A stretch of 64,000 nucleotides of DNA from assembly GCF_024978135.1 (NCBI RefSeq), contig NZ_JANTEZ010000004.1, positions 248,001 through 312,000 on the forward strand. Direction: 5' to 3'. The position numbers and the translations under genes are program-made. Below are positions 24,794-33,097 of this stretch, in pieces. The stretch is from Herbiconiux gentiana. Its GTDB lineage: Bacteria; Actinomycetota; Actinomycetes; Actinomycetales; Microbacteriaceae. The number at the start of each line of letters is the position of its first letter. Position 1 is the stretch's first letter. Under the pieces are notes generated by a model. That model was not told the origin of the DNA, did no database searches, and was given only the letters and a program-made list of their open reading frames with translations.

Positions 24794-26151
24794 CAGGCGA
24801 CCCGGAAGAAGTCGCGCGAGTCGGCGACGGCCGCGACCGCCGCGTCGACGTCGCCGGTGGTGGTGTAGAGGTAGCTGCTCGCCCGGGTGGTGGCGGTGAC
24901 GCCGAAGCGCCGGTGGATCGGCTGTGCGCAGTGGTGCCCCACCCGCACGGCGATGCCCCGGTCGTCGAGGAACTGCCCGACGTCGTGCGAGTGGATGCCC
25001 TCGACCACGAAGCTCGCGAGCCCCACCCGTTCGGCGCCGGCGCCCGGCCCCAGCACCCGCACGCCGGGAACGGCGCGGAGCCCCTCGGCGAGACGGCGGC
25101 CGAGCTCGGCCTCGTGGGCGGCGATGCGGTGCATCCCCACCCCGCGCAGGTACTCGACGGCCCGCGCGAGCGCGATGACCTGCGAGACGCGCTGCGTGCC
25201 CGCCTCGAAGCGCATCGGAGCCGGCAGGAACGACGACTCGGTGAGGCCGACCGTGGTGATCATCGACCCGCCCGTGAGGAACGGCGGCAGCGCGTTCAGC
25301 AGCTCGGAGCGGCCGTAGAGCACGCCCACTCCCGTCGGAGCGAGCATCTTGTGCCCGGAGAACACGGCGAAGTCGACGTCGAGGGCCGCGAGGTCGAGCG
25401 GCAGGTGCGGCGCCGACTGGCAGGCGTCGAGCACGGTCAGAGCGCCGGCCTGTTTGGCGAGGGCCACGAGCTCGGCGACCGGGTTCACCCCACCCAGCAC
25501 GTTCGAGACGTGGCTGAAGGCCACGAGCTTCGTCTGCGGGCCGATCAGGGCGGCGGCCTCGTCGAGTCGCAGCGCGCCGTCGTCGTCGACGCCGATGACC
25601 TTCAGGGTCGCTCCGGTGCGGAAGGCGAGCTCCTGCCAGGGCACGAGGTTCGCGTGGTGCTCCAGCTCGGTGGTGACGATCTCGTCACCCGGGCCGATGC
25701 GGAAGCGGGCCGCCTCGGCTCCCCCGCGCCCGAGCGATGCGTTCGAGATGCCGTAGGCGATGAGGTTGATGCCCTCGGTGGCGTTCGACGTCCAGACGAT
25801 CTCGTCGTCGGCGACGTTCACGAAGCGCGCGACGGTCGCCCGCGCCTCCTCGAACAGCTCGGTGGCCTCGCCTGCGAGGGTGTGGGCCCCCCGGTGCACG
25901 GCGGCGTTCGACTCCTCGTAGTAGCGGCGCTCGGCGTCGATCACCGAGCGGGGCTTCTGCGAGGTGGCACCCGAGTCGAGGTAGACCAGCGGATGCCCGT
26001 TCACGGAGCGGCCCAGGATGGGGAAGTCGGCGCGCAGCAGGTCGACCTCCGCGTCGCTCAGGCCGGGGGTGGTCGCGCTGGTCGCAGCCGCGTCGGTGCT
26101 GTCGGTGGTCGCAGTGCTGTCGGTGGTCGGGGTGCTCACGTCGATCGTCAC
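24793..26151 (-). CDS. sufS: Cysteine desulfurase SufS
   Basis: 452 residues from a GTG. After a Thr/Ser/Asp-rich 35-residue N-terminal extension comes a class V aminotransferase fold: 'YLDSGATSQKP', 'AVHRGAHTL', 'ELEHHANLVPW', the PLP lysine in 'FSGHKMLAPTGVG' (about 265) and the group II active Cys in 'RVGHHCAQP' (about 412). It takes sulfur from cysteine as a persulfide for Fe-S cluster synthesis. It is followed immediately by sufU. The low-complexity N-terminal extension is longer than usual; an internal start nearer 'LSDAEVDLL' cannot be excluded. Confidence 0.95.
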   Translation of the reverse strand: MTIDVSTPTTDSTATTDSTDAAATSATTPGLSDAEVDLLRADFPILGRSVNGHPLVYLDSGATSQKPRSVIDAERRYYEESNAAVHRGAHTLAGEATELFEEARATVARFVNVADDEIVWTSNATEGINLIAYGISNASLGRGGAEAARFRIGPGDEIVTTELEHHANLVPWQELAFRTGATLKVIGVDDDGALRLDEAAALIGPQTKLVAFSHVSNVLGGVNPVAELVALAKQAGALTVLDACQSAPHLPLDLAALDVDFAVFSGHKMLAPTGVGVLYGRSELLNALPPFLTGGSMITTVGLTESSFLPAPMRFEAGTQRVSQVIALARAVEYLRGVGMHRIAAHEAELGRRLAEGLRAVPGVRVLGPGAGAERVGLASFVVEGIHSHDVGQFLDDRGIAVRVGHHCAQPIHRRFGVTATTRASSYLYTTTGDVDAAVAAVADSRDFFRVA

Positions 26152-26251
26152 AGGTGCCTCGGGGTGCTCGGGATCCGTCTGTCGTTCACAGGGTGCAAGC
26201 GCGTCGCCGGGTGCTTCATTCCATCGCCGCTCGACGCCCAGCCACTACGCA

Positions 26252-26283
26252 GAAGAGGCCCGGTCGGATGACCGGGCCTCTTC
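26252..26283 (-). terminator. Strong hairpin downstream of tRNA-fMet
   Basis: A perfect 13-bp inverted repeat, GAAGAGGCCCGGT / ACCGGGCCTCTTC, with a 6-base loop lies 6 bases after the tRNA 3' end on the minus strand. No T run follows on that strand; on the plus strand it is followed by GTCTTGTT. Likely the tRNA terminator. Confidence 0.75.
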
Positions 26284-26289
26284 GTCTTG

Positions 26290-26363
26290 TTGCGGGGACA
26301 GGATTTGAACCTGCGACCTCTGGGTTATGAGCCCAGCGAGCTACCGAACTGCTCCACCCCGCG
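26290..26363 (-). tRNA. Initiator tRNA-fMet (anticodon CAT)
   Basis: Reading the minus strand, a full cloverleaf begins CGCGGGG and ends CCCCGCA plus discriminator A. The C1-A72 mismatch and the three G-C pairs flanking the CTCATAA anticodon loop (stem CTGGG/CCCAG) are the diagnostic marks of initiator rather than elongator tRNA-Met. The T loop TTCAAAT is standard. The 3' CCA is not encoded (ACAA follows). A strong hairpin terminator follows at 26252-26283. Confidence 0.96.
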
Positions 26364-26410
26364 GCACAAGAAGAAACTCTAGCACACGATCGGAGTGGTG
26401 TTCGCCACGG

Positions 26411-29377
26411 CTACTGGGATGCAGCGATGGCGCGGTCCACCGCCTCCTTCAGACGGGCGTCGGCCTCGCCGTAGGCGGTCCAGTCGGCAGCCTTGAGGGC
26501 GGCGTCGCGGTCGGCCAGGGCCTGCTGCGCGTCGGCGAGGGCCTGGGTGAGGGCGGCGTCGCCGGTGAGGGTCGGTGCCGGGGTCGCCGTGCTCGGGTCG
26601 GTGGTGCCCGTGCCGGGGTCGGTGGTGCCCGTGCCGGGGTCGGTGCCGTCGGTCGGGATGGTGGACGTGCCGCCGCCACCCGTGTCGTCGGTGGGGATCA
26701 CGTTCTCGTCACCCGCGTTCGCCCCCGAATCGCCGCCGAACAGCGAGTCGAGCGCTCCGTCGAGGGTGTTCTCGAAGGCGATCTTGTTGCCGAACGAGAC
26801 CAGCACCTTCTGCAGCAGCGGGAAGCTCGTCTCACCGCGCGACTGCACGTAGACCGGCTGCACGTAGAGCAGACCGCCACCCACCGGCAGCGTCAGCAGG
26901 TTTCCGCTGATCACCTGGCTCTCGCCCTGGCGCAGCAGGTTCAGCGCCGAGCTCACCGCCGGATCGGAGGAGAAGCTGTTCTGCACCTGACCCGGGCCGG
27001 GGATCGTGTCGTCCTTCGGCAGCGTCAGGAGCCTGAGCTTGCCGTAGTCGCCCGACTTCTGCCCGTCGGTGCTGCCGGCGTTCGCGTCGACCGCGAGATA
27101 GCCGGTGAGCACGTTCCGGGAGCTCTCGGCCGACTGCTGGGTCGCCGGGATGAACGTCGAGTAGAGCGAGTACGACGGATCGTCCTGCGTCGGCATCTGC
27201 AGCGTCAGGTAGTACGGCGGCTGCAGCGTGGGGCTGGTCGAGGACGAGGTCGGATCGTTCGGCGTGGTCCAGGCGTCCTCCTGCGAGTAGAAGGAACCCG
27301 CATCCGTCACGTGGTACTGCCCGAGGATGGAGCGCTGCACCTTGAACAGGTCGGCCGGGTAGCGCACGTGGCTCATCAGCTCGCCGCTCATCTCGCTGAT
27401 CGGCTTCACCGTCGACGGGTAGATCTTCTGCCAGGTCTGCAGCAGCGGGTCGTTCTCGTCCCACGCGTAGAGCGTGACCGAGCCGTCATAGGCGTCGACC
27501 GTGGCCTTCACCGAGTTGCGGATGTAGTTGATGTCGTCGACCGGGTAGGCGGGCGTCGGCGTGTAGGTGTCGGCGATCGACGAGCTGAGCGACTGCACCC
27601 GCGAGTACGGGTAGTTCGCCGACGTCGTGTAGCCGTCGACCACCCAGACGACCTTGCCGTCGACGACCGACGGGTAGGGGTCGGAGTCGATCGTGAGGTA
27701 CGGCGCCACCTTCGAGACTCGCTCGGCCGGGTCGCGGTCGTAGAGGATCTGCGAGTCGTCGTTCACGGCGTCGGAAAGGAAGATCTGCTCGGACTGGAAC
27801 TTCAGCGCGTAGACCAGGCGCTTGAAGATGTTGTCGAGCTTCGGCCCGCCGTCGCCCTCGAAGGTCGTGTACGTCTGCGAGGCGCCGTCTTCGCCCGACG
27901 GGTAGTCGAGCTCGATCTGGTCGGAGCCCTCCGGCCCGCCGACGATCGAGTAGGCGGGCGAGTTCTCGCCGAAGTAGATGCGCGGCTCGAAGTCGCCGAG
28001 CTGGCCCACCGAGGGGATGCCCGACTCGATGAACACCGGCTGGCCGTCTCCGGAGCGCTGGTTGCCGTAGGCCGCCACCACGCCGTAGCCGTGGGTGTAG
28101 ACGACCGTCTGGTTGTACCAGGTGGCCGAGGAACCCAGGGCGTCGATGTCGATGTCGCGCACGGTGACCACCGCATCCTGGACCTCGCCGTCGATGTCGT
28201 AGCGGTCGACGTCGAGGTGGTCGGGGAACTGGTAGTACTGCCGGAACTGCTGCAGCTGCTGGAACGACTTGGTGACGAGGGCGGGGTCGAGGATGCGGAT
28301 GTTCGCGGTCGTCGCCGCGTCGTTGCGGAGCGCCCCCGGCTCGGCGGTGGTGGTCGCCTCGTAGGGCGTCTCCTCGACGTCGGCGACCCCGTAGGCGTCT
28401 CGCGTCATGTCGATGTTGCGCTGGATGAACTCCTGCTCCAGCGTTCGCTCGCTCGGGTCGACCTGGAAGCGCTGCACCACCCACGGTGCGAGCGAGCCGA
28501 GGATGAGGGCGCTCACGATGAGCAGCGCGGTGCCGATGATCGGCAGGCGCCAGCGGCCGATCACCGCGGCCACGATGAACAGCACGGCGACGAGCACGGC
28601 GATGCCGGCGAGGATCTGCAGACCCGGGATGGTCGCGTTGACGTCGGCGTACGACGCGCCGGTGATCAGCCCCGAGCTGTCGGCGAGGGTCGCGAACTGG
28701 TCGAGCCAGATGCTGACGGCCTGCAGCAGCAGGTAGACGGTGGCGGTGACGGCCATCTGGATGCGCGCGATCTTCGAGATGCGCACCTCCCGCTGCGAGA
28801 AGCGGATGGCCCCGTAGAGGTAGCTCGTCGCGATGGCGGCGAGGCCGGCGACGATGACGACGGCCGAGGCGAAGCCCACGGCCCCGCGCCAGAACGGGAG
28901 GTCGTAGATGTAGAAGGAGATGTCGAGGCCGAACTGCGGGTCGGTCTGACCGAACGCCGTGCGGTTCAGGTACTGCAGTGTCAGCTGCCAGCGCGACGCG
29001 GTGGCGACGCCGGCGAAGAGGCCGAGCACGGCCGGCACGCCGAAGGTGGCGAGGCGGCGCAGCGGCTCGATGACCTGCTGGTAGCGGTCGAGCTGGGAGT
29101 TGAGCTTGGCGTAGACGGGGCGCCAGCGGAAGGCGATCTCGATCGAGGCCCACACCGGCACGGCCATGGCCACGAAGCCCACCAGGAACATCACACCGCC
29201 GGCGAGCCACTGCGTCGTGAGCACGCTCAGGTAGCCCAGCTGGTCGTACCAGAGGATCTCGGTGTAGAGGGTGGAGAAGACGAAGAAGAGTATGGCGAGC
29301 ACGACCACGATCGCTATGGCGATCGCGAGAGTGACTCTCGAACGTCGTGCGGGCTTCTCTGCTGTTTGGGAAGTCAC
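26411..29377 (-). CDS. UPF0182 family large membrane protein
   Basis: 988 residues from a GTG. Seven or so N-terminal helices (to about residue 315), then a large extracytoplasmic domain with recognisable family segments ('YYQFPDHLDVDRYDI', 'TPTPAYPVDDINYIRNSVKATVDAYDGSV', 'HVRYPADLF'). The C-terminus has a Thr/Asp/Pro/Gly repeat (PGTGTTD) followed by a predicted helical tail. UPF0182 proteins are conserved across actinobacteria and of unknown function. It follows the Lon-like protease gene at 112 bases in the same orientation, as in mycobacteria. Confidence 0.93.
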   Translation of the reverse strand: MTSQTAEKPARRSRVTLAIAIAIVVVLAILFFVFSTLYTEILWYDQLGYLSVLTTQWLAGGVMFLVGFVAMAVPVWASIEIAFRWRPVYAKLNSQLDRYQQVIEPLRRLATFGVPAVLGLFAGVATASRWQLTLQYLNRTAFGQTDPQFGLDISFYIYDLPFWRGAVGFASAVVIVAGLAAIATSYLYGAIRFSQREVRISKIARIQMAVTATVYLLLQAVSIWLDQFATLADSSGLITGASYADVNATIPGLQILAGIAVLVAVLFIVAAVIGRWRLPIIGTALLIVSALILGSLAPWVVQRFQVDPSERTLEQEFIQRNIDMTRDAYGVADVEETPYEATTTAEPGALRNDAATTANIRILDPALVTKSFQQLQQFRQYYQFPDHLDVDRYDIDGEVQDAVVTVRDIDIDALGSSATWYNQTVVYTHGYGVVAAYGNQRSGDGQPVFIESGIPSVGQLGDFEPRIYFGENSPAYSIVGGPEGSDQIELDYPSGEDGASQTYTTFEGDGGPKLDNIFKRLVYALKFQSEQIFLSDAVNDDSQILYDRDPAERVSKVAPYLTIDSDPYPSVVDGKVVWVVDGYTTSANYPYSRVQSLSSSIADTYTPTPAYPVDDINYIRNSVKATVDAYDGSVTLYAWDENDPLLQTWQKIYPSTVKPISEMSGELMSHVRYPADLFKVQRSILGQYHVTDAGSFYSQEDAWTTPNDPTSSSTSPTLQPPYYLTLQMPTQDDPSYSLYSTFIPATQQSAESSRNVLTGYLAVDANAGSTDGQKSGDYGKLRLLTLPKDDTIPGPGQVQNSFSSDPAVSSALNLLRQGESQVISGNLLTLPVGGGLLYVQPVYVQSRGETSFPLLQKVLVSFGNKIAFENTLDGALDSLFGGDSGANAGDENVIPTDDTGGGGTSTIPTDGTDPGTGTTDPGTGTTDPSTATPAPTLTGDAALTQALADAQQALADRDAALKAADWTAYGEADARLKEAVDRAIAASQ

Positions 29378-29489
29378 GTATGCCTCTGGCTCGCTGTGCG
29401 GTGTCCATCGATTCTAGACAATGGAATCCTAGGCAGGGCTGGCTGAGGGTATGCCCGATGCGACGGCGCCCCGGGCGCGCGGGCGCGGG

Positions 29490-30593
29490 TCAGCTGCAGG
29501 TCGGCAGGGCAGAGGTGTCGCCGCCGGTCGAGATGGCCTTCAGTGCGGCGAGCGAGTCGTCGAGGGTCGTGACCGCGAACACCTGCAGACCGTCGGGTAC
29601 GTGCCCGACCACCTCGTCGCAGTTCGAGGAGGGGGCCAGGAAGTACCGGGCGCCCGCATCCTTCGCCCCCACCATCTTCTGGCGGATGCCGCCGATCGCC
29701 CCGACCTCGCCGGCCTGGTCGATCGTGCCGGTGCCGGCGACGTCCTTGCCGCCGTTCAGCTCCCCGGGGGTGAGCTTGTCGATGATGCCGAGCGCGAACA
29801 TCATGCCCGCACTAGGACCGCCGACGTCGTTCAGCTGGATGTCGACGGTGAAGGGGAACTCGAAGTCGTAGCCGGCGCTGATGCCGAGGGCCGGGGCATC
29901 CGTCTGCTCGGAGATGACGGGGGTGATGGCGACGGTCTTCTCGGCGCCGCCGTCGGAGGGCTTCACGGTGAGCTGCGCGGGCGTCGAGGTGCCGTTCGCG
30001 GCGAGCGCGGCCCGCAGCGCGTCGACGTCGGAGACCGCCTCGCCGTTGACCGCCACGATCGCGTCGCCCGCGTCGAGCTGCCCGGCGGCGGGGCCGTCGG
30101 GGTCGAGGCCGGCCACCGTGACCTCGGTAGTGTAGGAGATGTCGAGGTTCGACAGGGCGGCCGCGACGGCCTCCTTCTGGCTGTCGACCATCTGGGCCGC
30201 GTTCTGCTCGTCGCGCTGCTCGGTGGTGACGGTGGGCGGGTAGACGGCCTCGATCGGGAGCACGGCCCGCGAGCTGTCGAACCAGGCCGAGATGATCTCG
30301 GCCCAGGACGGCCGCTGCTCGGGGGTGCCGCGCACCGAGACGGTGAGCATGTCGAGCGTTCCGGCCGTGGGGTAGGTGTCGGCGCCCTCGATGGAGATCA
30401 GCGGCACGTCCTCGCCGTCCTGTTCCTGGCTGCCGAGCGTGTCGAAGACGGGGCCCGGCTGCTCGATCACGTACGGGGCCGGGAGGAAGCTCATCACGAG
30501 GCCCAGCACGAGGGCGATCAGCAGCACGGTCCAGCCGGTGCGCACGCGGCGCGACGGGCGCGGCCGCGCGTCGTCGGGTTCGAACAGACTCAC
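29490..30593 (-). CDS. PDZ domain-containing Lon-like serine protease, membrane-anchored
   Basis: 367 residues; GTG start at 30593 with GAGAGGA upstream. One N-terminal membrane helix (about 20-40), a PDZ domain (about 150-225, 'LDAGDAIVAVNGEAVSD'), and a Lon-type catalytic domain with the Ser261-Lys306 dyad ('GGPSAGMMFALG', 'GGIRQKMVGAKDAG'). It probably processes envelope proteins from outside the membrane. Divergent from the DUF2342 metalloprotease and upstream of UPF0182, the same arrangement as Rv3194c and Rv3193c in M. tuberculosis (from memory). Confidence 0.93.
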   Translation of the reverse strand: MSLFEPDDARPRPSRRVRTGWTVLLIALVLGLVMSFLPAPYVIEQPGPVFDTLGSQEQDGEDVPLISIEGADTYPTAGTLDMLTVSVRGTPEQRPSWAEIISAWFDSSRAVLPIEAVYPPTVTTEQRDEQNAAQMVDSQKEAVAAALSNLDISYTTEVTVAGLDPDGPAAGQLDAGDAIVAVNGEAVSDVDALRAALAANGTSTPAQLTVKPSDGGAEKTVAITPVISEQTDAPALGISAGYDFEFPFTVDIQLNDVGGPSAGMMFALGIIDKLTPGELNGGKDVAGTGTIDQAGEVGAIGGIRQKMVGAKDAGARYFLAPSSNCDEVVGHVPDGLQVFAVTTLDDSLAALKAISTGGDTSALPTCS

Positions 30594-30735
30594 GGCATCC
30601 TCTCGCTGTCGGCACTCGGTGGCTGTTCGCCACGGGCGCACGCAGCAGCGCTCAAGCTTATGGGAAAACCCAGCCTGGGCGGTGGGCCACCGGTTAGCGT
30701 AGGAGCACTATCTGACAGCCCGCATGGAGGACACC

Positions 30736-32109
30736 GTGAGCGACGAGAACCGCGACCAGCCGGAAGACGAGTTCCGCGACATGCTTCGGCAGTTCCTCTC
30801 GGGCAACTCCGACATCGACCCGTCGAAGCTGGCCAGCGCGGCCGGTCTGCCGTCCGACCCGGCCGCCGTGTCGCAGCTCATGGCGCAGCTGCAGAACGCC
30901 ATGCAGGCGTCGGGCGACGGGGTCGACTGGAGCGTCGCGACCAAGCAGGCGCAGGAGATCTCCGCCGCGGGCAGCCTCGCCGTCACCGACCAGACGAAGA
31001 CGCAGCTCGACCAGGCGCTGCACATCGCCACCCTCTGGCTCGACGAGGTCACGGGCCTGTCCGACTCCGCGGTCGCCCCCCGCCTGATGACCCGCCAGGA
31101 GTGGGCGACCACGACCGTTCCGGTCTGGACGGAGCTGGCCGAGCCCGTCGCCGAGTCGATCGCCGACGCCCTCACCGATGTGCTGCAGAACCAGGCGCCC
31201 GAAGAGATGGCGGGCATGATCGCGGGCGCCAGCCAGCTGATGCGCAACCTCGGCGGCACGCTGTTCGCGATGCAGCTCGGCCAGATCGTCGGCCAGCTCT
31301 CGAAGGAGGTCGTCTCGGGCGGCGACGTGGGCATCCCGCTCCTCGAGGAGGGCCAGGCCGCACTGGTGCCGCAGAACATCGCAGAGTTCGGCGAGGGCCT
31401 CGACATCCCCGACGAGGAGGTGCAGCTCTACCTCGCCATCCGCGAGCTCGCCCACGCCCGCCTCTTCCGGCACGCGCGCTGGCTGCGGCTGCACGTCATC
31501 TCCTCGATCACCGAGTTCGCGAAGGGCATCTCGATCGACACCGAGCGCCTCGAGGAGCTCGCCGGCAGCTTCGACCCCTCGAACCCCGAGGAGCTCAAGC
31601 AGGCGATGGCGAGCGGAGCGCTCATCCCGCCGAAGACCGAGCAGCAGCAGCACGCGCTGGCGCGTCTCGAGACGACCCTCGCCCTGATCGAGGGCTGGGT
31701 CGACACGGTCACCGCCCAGGCCTCGGTGCGCCTGCCGCGCTGGAACTCGGTGGCCGAGACGGTGCGTCGCCGCCGAGCCTCCGGTGGCCCCGCCGAGTCG
31801 GCGTTCGGCGCCCTGATCGGCCTCGAGCTGCGGCCCCGTCGCCTCCGCGAGGCGGCGGCCATGTGGCAGCAGGTGACGGATGCGGTGGGCCAGGAGCAGC
31901 GCGACGCCCTCTGGTCGCACCCCGACCTGGTGCCCACCACGGCCGACCTCGACGACCCGGCGGCGCTGATCGCGCGACTGCAGGCCGGGGAGCCGGAGCC
32001 CGACGAGATGGACCAGGCGCTGGCGGATCTGCTGCGCGAGGAGGAGTCGCGGGGGGATTCGCCTCGCGGGGATTCGCCGCGCGGGGACGAGCAGCCTCCG
32101 GTGGTCTAA
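30736..32109 (+). CDS. Zinc-dependent metalloprotease-like protein (DUF2342 family)
   Basis: 457 residues. The start is placed at the GTG (30736) because GGAGG lies five bases before it; an ATG at 30724 has no such site. The family motif region reads 'YLAIRELAHARLFRHARWLR' (about residues 234-253), a divergent HExxH-like metal site, with further Glu/Asp-rich helices after it. The acidic tail contains a tandem RGDSP repeat. Actinobacteria-specific and predicted cytosolic; function not established. Ortholog of Rv3195 by position. Confidence 0.85.
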   Translation: MSDENRDQPEDEFRDMLRQFLSGNSDIDPSKLASAAGLPSDPAAVSQLMAQLQNAMQASGDGVDWSVATKQAQEISAAGSLAVTDQTKTQLDQALHIATLWLDEVTGLSDSAVAPRLMTRQEWATTTVPVWTELAEPVAESIADALTDVLQNQAPEEMAGMIAGASQLMRNLGGTLFAMQLGQIVGQLSKEVVSGGDVGIPLLEEGQAALVPQNIAEFGEGLDIPDEEVQLYLAIRELAHARLFRHARWLRLHVISSITEFAKGISIDTERLEELAGSFDPSNPEELKQAMASGALIPPKTEQQQHALARLETTLALIEGWVDTVTAQASVRLPRWNSVAETVRRRRASGGPAESAFGALIGLELRPRRLREAAAMWQQVTDAVGQEQRDALWSHPDLVPTTADLDDPAALIARLQAGEPEPDEMDQALADLLREEESRGDSPRGDSPRGDEQPPVV

Positions 32110-32203
32110 GACTTCTCCTCCACCTCACCGGTTGCCGGGCGGCTTCGTCGACCGGGCTGTTGATAACCGCCTCGGCGGGGCTCGGGGGCGACAGGATGCC
32201 CGC

Positions 32204-33097
32204 ATGGCACTGCGTCTCTCCCCCTCCCACCCGCTCGTCTGGCGCACCCCCGACGAGCTCCAGTTCGGTGTCGAGCAGCCGCTCCTGAGGCTGCGCGGTC
32301 TCGACGAGCGGCAGCACTTCGTGCTCGGGTTGCTGCAGAAGGGCGTGTCGCGACCGGTACTCGGCGCGCTGGCGGCGTCGAAGGGCCTCGCACCCCCGGT
32401 GGTCGACGCGCTGCTGGCGTCGGTGACCCCGGCGCTCGAACGACCGTCGCCGCCCCCCGGTGCCGGGTCGCTCGACGGGGTGGCCGTGCAGGTGCTGGGG
32501 CACGGTGCTCCGGTGCCGGCGCTCGAGGCGGTGCTGGCGCGGTGCGGGGCCGTCGCTGCCGGCCCGGGGGCTCCGACCGCACTGGGGGTGGTGGTCTCGC
32601 ACTACGCCACGGCACCACGGCGGGCCTCCGCGTGGCTGCGCGACGACGTGCCGCATCTGCTCGTCGAGTTCGGCGACCGCTCGGTGCGCATCGGTCCGCT
32701 GGTGGTCGGCGGCATTTCGGCGTGCGCCGCCTACATCGAGTTCGCCCGCGCCGAGGCCGACCCCTGCTGGCCGGCGCTCGCCTCGCAGCTCGCGAGCCGT
32801 CAGGCGCCGACGGCCGACGCGGTGGGCGCGTCGATCGCCGCCGGGCTGGCGGTCTCGGCACTGCTCGAGCACCGCACCCTCACCGCGCGGGGCTCACCTA
32901 GTCCATGGCTGGGCCGGGCTCTCCGGGTGCAGCCCACCTCGTTGCTCGGCCCTCAGGGCGCCACAGTCGAGACGATCAGTCCGCATCCACGCTGCGCATG
33001 CCGGTCTCTGCCAGGAAGCGCGACGCCGCCCTCGGCGCCCCCCGGCGGATGCCGGCCGCCGCCCACGACAGCCGCAGCCGTTCCCGGGCCCGGGTGA
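32204..33097 (+). CDS. Cyclodehydratase/ThiF-like conserved actinobacterial protein
   Basis: 297 residues from the ATG at 32204. The N-terminal half looks like the winged-helix/peptide-binding part of YcaO-associated cyclodehydratase C-proteins ('DERQHFVLGLLQKGVSRPVLGAL'); the later part has 'VEFGDRSVRIGPLVVGG', 'CWPALASQLASRQ' and ends its conserved portion with HPRCAC, a zinc-type Cys motif. No adenylation glycine loop is evident. Beyond HPRCAC about 30 Pro/Ser-rich residues are read through the 3' end of uvrD2 on the opposite strand, so the native stop has probably been lost. Corresponds in position to Rv3196. No YcaO partner is nearby. Confidence 0.7.
   Translation: MALRLSPSHPLVWRTPDELQFGVEQPLLRLRGLDERQHFVLGLLQKGVSRPVLGALAASKGLAPPVVDALLASVTPALERPSPPPGAGSLDGVAVQVLGHGAPVPALEAVLARCGAVAAGPGAPTALGVVVSHYATAPRRASAWLRDDVPHLLVEFGDRSVRIGPLVVGGISACAAYIEFARAEADPCWPALASQLASRQAPTADAVGASIAAGLAVSALLEHRTLTARGSPSPWLGRALRVQPTSLLGPQGATVETISPHPRCACRSLPGSATPPSAPPGGCRPPPTTAAAVPGPG

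Noticed and set aside
26327-29446. 1039-codon plus-strand frame opposite UPF0182
   Set aside because: Low-complexity VRRRVG/RDGR-type translation, exactly antisense to UPF0182, and crossing the tRNA; no start or domain evidence.
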